Below, in pieces: positions 6,293-8,423 of a DNA stretch of 8,423 nt (positions are counted from its first letter, which is position 1; each line of letters begins with the position of its first letter). The notes below the pieces were generated by a model. That model searched no databases, was not told the DNA's origin, and worked only from the letters and a program-made list of their open reading frames with translations. Origin of the DNA: Coriobacteriia bacterium (GTDB taxonomy: Bacteria; Actinomycetota; Coriobacteriia; Coriobacteriales; QAMH01); assembly GCA_900756605.1 (NCBI GenBank), contig CAAEKX010000031.1, positions 1 through 8,423 of the forward strand. The letters are read 5' to 3'. The position numbers were made by a program, and so were the translations under genes.

Positions 6293-6655
6293 CTACTCCT
6301 CTTCTGACTGATGATGAGCATCATCGTCTTTGCGTTTTACATCCAGCGTGCGAAAGAAGCAGCTCGTGGCGCCCGTGTGGCAGGCAGGGCCCGCAGCATC
6401 GACCTTCACGAGGAGCGTATCTCCGTCGCAGTCATAATACAGCTCCTTGACCACCTGAATGTTTCCGCTCGTTAAACCTTTGTTCCAGAGCTCCTGACGC
6501 GAGCGCGACCAAAACCAGGTGGTTCCCGTCTCTCGCGTGAGCTCGAGAGACTCGGCGTTCATCCAGGCAACCATGAGGACTTCGCCCGTATCGTGCTGCT
6601 GCACGACGCACGGAATAAGGCCATGTTCGTCAAACCGCAAATCGTCGATGCCCAT
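6293..6655 (-). CDS. hisI: Phosphoribosyl-AMP cyclohydrolase
   Basis: It opens the adenine ring of phosphoribosyl-AMP in histidine biosynthesis, a zinc- and magnesium-dependent cytoplasmic step. The 120 residues carry the family signature WSRSRQELWNKGLTSGNIQ (49-67), the acidic metal site DCDGD (75-79) and the zinc cysteines C76, C92 and C99 (GPACHTGATSCFF). There is no fused HisE (pyrophosphohydrolase) domain, so that activity must be encoded elsewhere. The frame extends upstream to an ATG at 6718, but those 21 residues overlap the rmlB C-terminus and match nothing in the family; the ATG at 6653-6655 has TAGGG six bases upstream. The acidic tail SEEE is encoded by the bases that form the glnA ribosome-binding site. 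No other histidine gene is in view, so it sits apart from a his operon. Confidence 0.96.
   Translation of the reverse strand: MGIDDLRFDEHGLIPCVVQQHDTGEVLMVAWMNAESLELTRETGTTWFWSRSRQELWNKGLTSGNIQVVKELYYDCDGDTLLVKVDAAGPACHTGATSCFFRTLDVKRKDDDAHHQSEEE
6296..6302 (-). promoter_or_regulatory. glnA ribosome-binding site inside hisI
   Basis: The minus strand reads AGAGGAG, nine bases before the glnA ATG. These bases are also the last Glu codons of hisI, whose TAG stop falls within the spacer. The overlap suggests translational coupling of glnA to hisI. Confidence 0.6.
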
Positions 6656-6661
6656 GAGATA

Positions 6662-6666
6662 CCCTA
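6662..6666 (-). promoter_or_regulatory. hisI ribosome-binding site overlapping the rmlB stop codon
   Basis: The minus strand reads TAGGG: TAG is the rmlB stop and AGGG the Shine-Dalgarno core, six bases before the hisI ATG at 6655. It decides the hisI start. The rmlD-rmlC junction has the same design. Confidence 0.6.
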
Positions 6667-7683
6667 TTGCCCTTGCTTCGCATACTTGGCCTCGGTCTCT
6701 TGCTTGGCACCCTCCCACCAGTCACGGTTATCTTCATACCAGGCTATGGTGTCACGCAAGCCCTCGTCGAAGTTCGTGTGCTTGGGCTGCCAGCCGAGCT
6801 CGCGGCGCAGCTTCGTGGAATCGATGGCATAGCGGCGATCATGACCGGGACGATCCTTGACCCAGTCGAAGTCGTCGGCATCCTTGCCCATCTCCGCGAG
6901 GATGGCGCGCAGCACGTCAATGTTGTTCTTCTCGCCATCGGCACCGATGAGGTAGGTCTCGCCTATCTCGCCCTTGGTGAGGATGTCCCAAACCGCACTG
7001 GAATGATCCTCGGTGTGAATCCAATCGCGAACGTTGAGACCGTCACCGTAGAGCTTGGGACGGATACCACAGAGGATGTTCGTGATCTGACGCGGAATGA
7101 ACTTCTCGATGTGCTGGCGCGGGCCGTAGTTGTTCGAGCAGTTGCTGATGGTCGCACGCACGCCATAGGTGCGCACCCAGGCGCGCACGAGCATGTCACT
7201 CGATGCCTTGGTCGAGCTATAGGGGCTGCTCGGATGATAGGGCGTCTCCTCGGTGAAGCGCGCGGGATCGTCGAGCGCGAGATCACCGTACACCTCGTCG
7301 GTCGAGATGTGATGGAAGCGCAGATCATGCTTGCGCGCCGCTTGCAAGAGCGTGAACGTGCCCTCGACGTTCGTTCTCAGAAACGGCGTCGGGTCGAGGA
7401 TGGAGTTGTCATTATGGCTCTCGGCGGCAAAGTGCACGATCGCATCGGCATCTGCAGCGAGCTTGTCGACGAGCTCGGCATCGCAGATATCGCCATGCAC
7501 GAAGGTCATGCGGTCTTGCGGCAAACCCGCTATGTTGTCCGGGTTACCCGCATAGGTAAGCGCATCAAGCACCGTGACATGCACGCCAGGTTGGTTTTCG
7601 ATGACCCAATGCACGAAGTTGCTGCCGATAAAGCCGGCGCCACCCGTGACGATGACATCCTTGGGGACAAACGTATCCGTCAT
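6664..7683 (-). CDS. rmlB: dTDP-glucose 4,6-dehydratase
   Basis: Second enzyme of dTDP-L-rhamnose synthesis; it converts dTDP-glucose to dTDP-4-keto-6-deoxyglucose with bound NAD. The 339 residues form an extended short-chain dehydrogenase. The Rossmann motif TGGAGFIGS is at 13-21. The dehydratase-specific STDEVYG (127-133) supplies catalytic D129 and E130, and YSSTK gives Y155 and K159. Other family markers are HFAAESHNDNSI (84-95), NNYGPRQ (184-190), YGDGLNVRDWI (212-222) and DRPGHDRRYAID (277-288). The length is normal. The start has a strong AAGGAG seven bases upstream, and the rmlC stop is 14 bases before it. Together with rmlC and rmlD this marks a rhamnose-precursor cluster for a surface polysaccharide; rmlA, the first enzyme, is not in the window. 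Confidence 0.97.
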   Translation of the reverse strand: MTDTFVPKDVIVTGGAGFIGSNFVHWVIENQPGVHVTVLDALTYAGNPDNIAGLPQDRMTFVHGDICDAELVDKLAADADAIVHFAAESHNDNSILDPTPFLRTNVEGTFTLLQAARKHDLRFHHISTDEVYGDLALDDPARFTEETPYHPSSPYSSTKASSDMLVRAWVRTYGVRATISNCSNNYGPRQHIEKFIPRQITNILCGIRPKLYGDGLNVRDWIHTEDHSSAVWDILTKGEIGETYLIGADGEKNNIDVLRAILAEMGKDADDFDWVKDRPGHDRRYAIDSTKLRRELGWQPKHTNFDEGLRDTIAWYEDNRDWWEGAKQETEAKYAKQGQ

Positions 7684-7690
7684 GCTCTTG

Positions 7691-7696
7691 CTCCTT
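7691..7696 (-). promoter_or_regulatory. rmlB ribosome-binding site
   Basis: The minus strand reads AAGGAG, seven bases before the rmlB ATG, within the 14-base gap after the rmlC stop. This is the strongest Shine-Dalgarno sequence seen in the window. Confidence 0.65.
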
Positions 7697-7697
7697 G

Positions 7698-8276
7698 CTA
7701 GTCGCGCTTGAACGCGGGATGGACCTGATCCTTGTCGCTCAGATTAATCTCGCAATCAATCTCGGGCCATTCGATGCCGAAGGCCGGATCGTCATATCGA
7801 TAACCACCCTCGTCGTTGGGATGGTACACGTCATCGCACTTGTAGCAGAACTCCGCCGTGTCCGAGAGAACGAGGAAGCCGTGGGCAAAGCCGCGTGGCA
7901 CGAAGAACTGGCGCTTGTTCTCGGCAGAAAGAATGACGCCTTCCCATTTGCCATAGGTGGGACTTCCCTCACGCAAATCAACGCACACGTCGAAAACCTC
8001 GCCGCTCACAACGCGCACGAGCTTGCTCTGCGGATGCTCGATCTGGAAGTGCAAGCCGCGCAGCACGCCCTTGGTGGACGAGCTCTGGTTGTCCTGCACG
8101 AACTCGACGTCGATACCACCCGCAACGAAATCGGAACGCTTGTAGGTCTCCATGAAGTAGCCGCGCGCATCACCATACGCCTTGACATCAACGATGATGA
8201 CGCCTTCGATAGACGTCTGCGTGAAAGTGAAATTGCCACTCGTTATTGTTTTCTCTTCTGCCATGCGATCCTTCAT
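7698..8276 (-). CDS. rmlC: dTDP-4-dehydrorhamnose 3,5-epimerase
   Basis: Third step of dTDP-L-rhamnose synthesis: it epimerises C3 and C5 of the 4-keto sugar. The 192-residue cupin shows YGDARGYFMETY (34-45), QDNQSSSTKGVLRGLHFQ (61-78) with catalytic His76, the core strands SKLVRVVSGEVFDVCVDLR (84-102), VPRGFAHGF (126-134) and the C-terminal FCYKCDDVY, then DDPAFGIEWP with the conserved Asp. The length fits the family, with about ten extra N-terminal residues. Two starts are possible. The ATG at 8276 has TAGGG six bases upstream, the same arrangement as hisI, and I prefer it. The ATG at 8264 has AAGGA only four bases away and would give 188 residues. It begins eight bases after the rmlD stop. 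Confidence 0.95.
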   Translation of the reverse strand: MKDRMAEEKTITSGNFTFTQTSIEGVIIVDVKAYGDARGYFMETYKRSDFVAGGIDVEFVQDNQSSSTKGVLRGLHFQIEHPQSKLVRVVSGEVFDVCVDLREGSPTYGKWEGVILSAENKRQFFVPRGFAHGFLVLSDTAEFCYKCDDVYHPNDEGGYRYDDPAFGIEWPEIDCEINLSDKDQVHPAFKRD

Positions 8277-8282
8277 TCTTAG

Positions 8283-8287
8283 CCCTA
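8283..8287 (-). promoter_or_regulatory. rmlC ribosome-binding site overlapping the rmlD stop codon
   Basis: The minus strand reads TAGGG: the rmlD stop TAG followed by GG, six bases before the ATG at 8276. It favours 8276 over the downstream ATG at 8264. Confidence 0.5.
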
Positions 8288-8423
8288 ATCCGCCAGTTCC
8301 TCAAATCTGTCCATGTACGTCGCAAGCGCCTCTTGCCAAGGACGCATCTCGTCGCCAACAGTCGCTGCAAGATACGCGTTCTCGAGGCTCGAATACGCGG
8401 GACGATCTGCCGAGAGCGGGAAG
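8285..8423 (-). CDS. rmlD: dTDP-4-dehydrorhamnose reductase, C-terminal end (partial)
   Basis: The last 45 codons of a minus-strand gene run in from the right edge and stop at TAG (8285-8287). The peptide contains ADRPAYSSLENAYLA and, further on, MRPWQEALATYMDRF. These fit the C-terminal signature of RmlD reductases: a Pro-x-Tyr-Ser segment followed by a Leu-Glu/Asp-Asn block, then a Trp-x-x-Ala-Leu helix. RmlD reduces dTDP-4-keto-L-rhamnose to dTDP-L-rhamnose. Position directly upstream of rmlC and rmlB supports the call. The rest of the gene, and whether it is fused to another Rml domain, cannot be seen. Confidence 0.85.
   Translation of the reverse strand, partial: FPLSADRPAYSSLENAYLAATVGDEMRPWQEALATYMDRFEELAD

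Noticed and set aside
6656..6718. Upstream ATG extending hisI by 21 residues
   Set aside because: It overlaps the conserved rmlB C-terminus, adds non-family sequence, and the ATG at 6655 has a well-spaced ribosome-binding site.
6667..7701. 344-codon plus-strand open frame opposite rmlB
   Set aside because: It is an antisense shadow; the minus strand encodes a full RmlB with all catalytic motifs.

Overview
The window is GC-rich bacterial chromosome with tight gene packing. A GlnR-like orphan regulator, a proofreading-deficient DNA polymerase I, a short-type (GSI-alpha-like) glutamine synthetase and a secreted YARHG protein with a Ser/Gly/Thr linker together suggest a high-GC Gram-positive bacterium. 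An anaerobic actinobacterium such as a member of Coriobacteriia would fit. This assignment is an inference from protein character, not from a marker gene.

Layout from left to right. (1) Positions 2-700 (+) hold the C-terminal part of a probable surface protein: a long Ser/Gly/Thr-rich linker followed by a YARHG domain. (2) Positions 701-796 lie between convergent genes and contain a large stem-loop. (3) polA (797-3430, -) encodes a full-length DNA polymerase I with an intact 5' nuclease, a degenerate 3'-5' exonuclease fold and an intact polymerase domain. (4) Diverging from polA is a solitary Vsr-type mismatch endonuclease gene (3521-3949, +), with no cytosine methyltransferase in view. (5) Positions 3950-4222 form a convergent intergenic region made largely of two inverted-repeat elements of 108 and 106 bp, with a small hairpin between them. 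(6) From 8422 down to 4223 all genes lie on the minus strand, in the order rmlD (C-terminal end only), rmlC, rmlB, hisI, glnA and a GlnR-like regulator. Gaps are only 6-21 bases and ribosome-binding sites overlap upstream stop codons, so this is very probably one transcription unit.

How the genes work together. rmlB, rmlC and rmlD supply the last three steps of dTDP-L-rhamnose synthesis, for surface polysaccharide. hisI is a histidine-pathway enzyme. glnA makes glutamine, and the regulator just downstream resembles GlnR, the orphan OmpR-family nitrogen regulator of actinomycetes, so the pair looks like an enzyme with its own regulator. polA and vsr are functionally compatible: Vsr nicks T:G mismatches, and in E. 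coli Pol I performs the repair synthesis.

The least explained material is the family of large palindromes, found at both convergent junctions. They lack U-tracts and share short motifs with each other. No RNA genes, CRISPR array, insertion sequence or origin was recognised.
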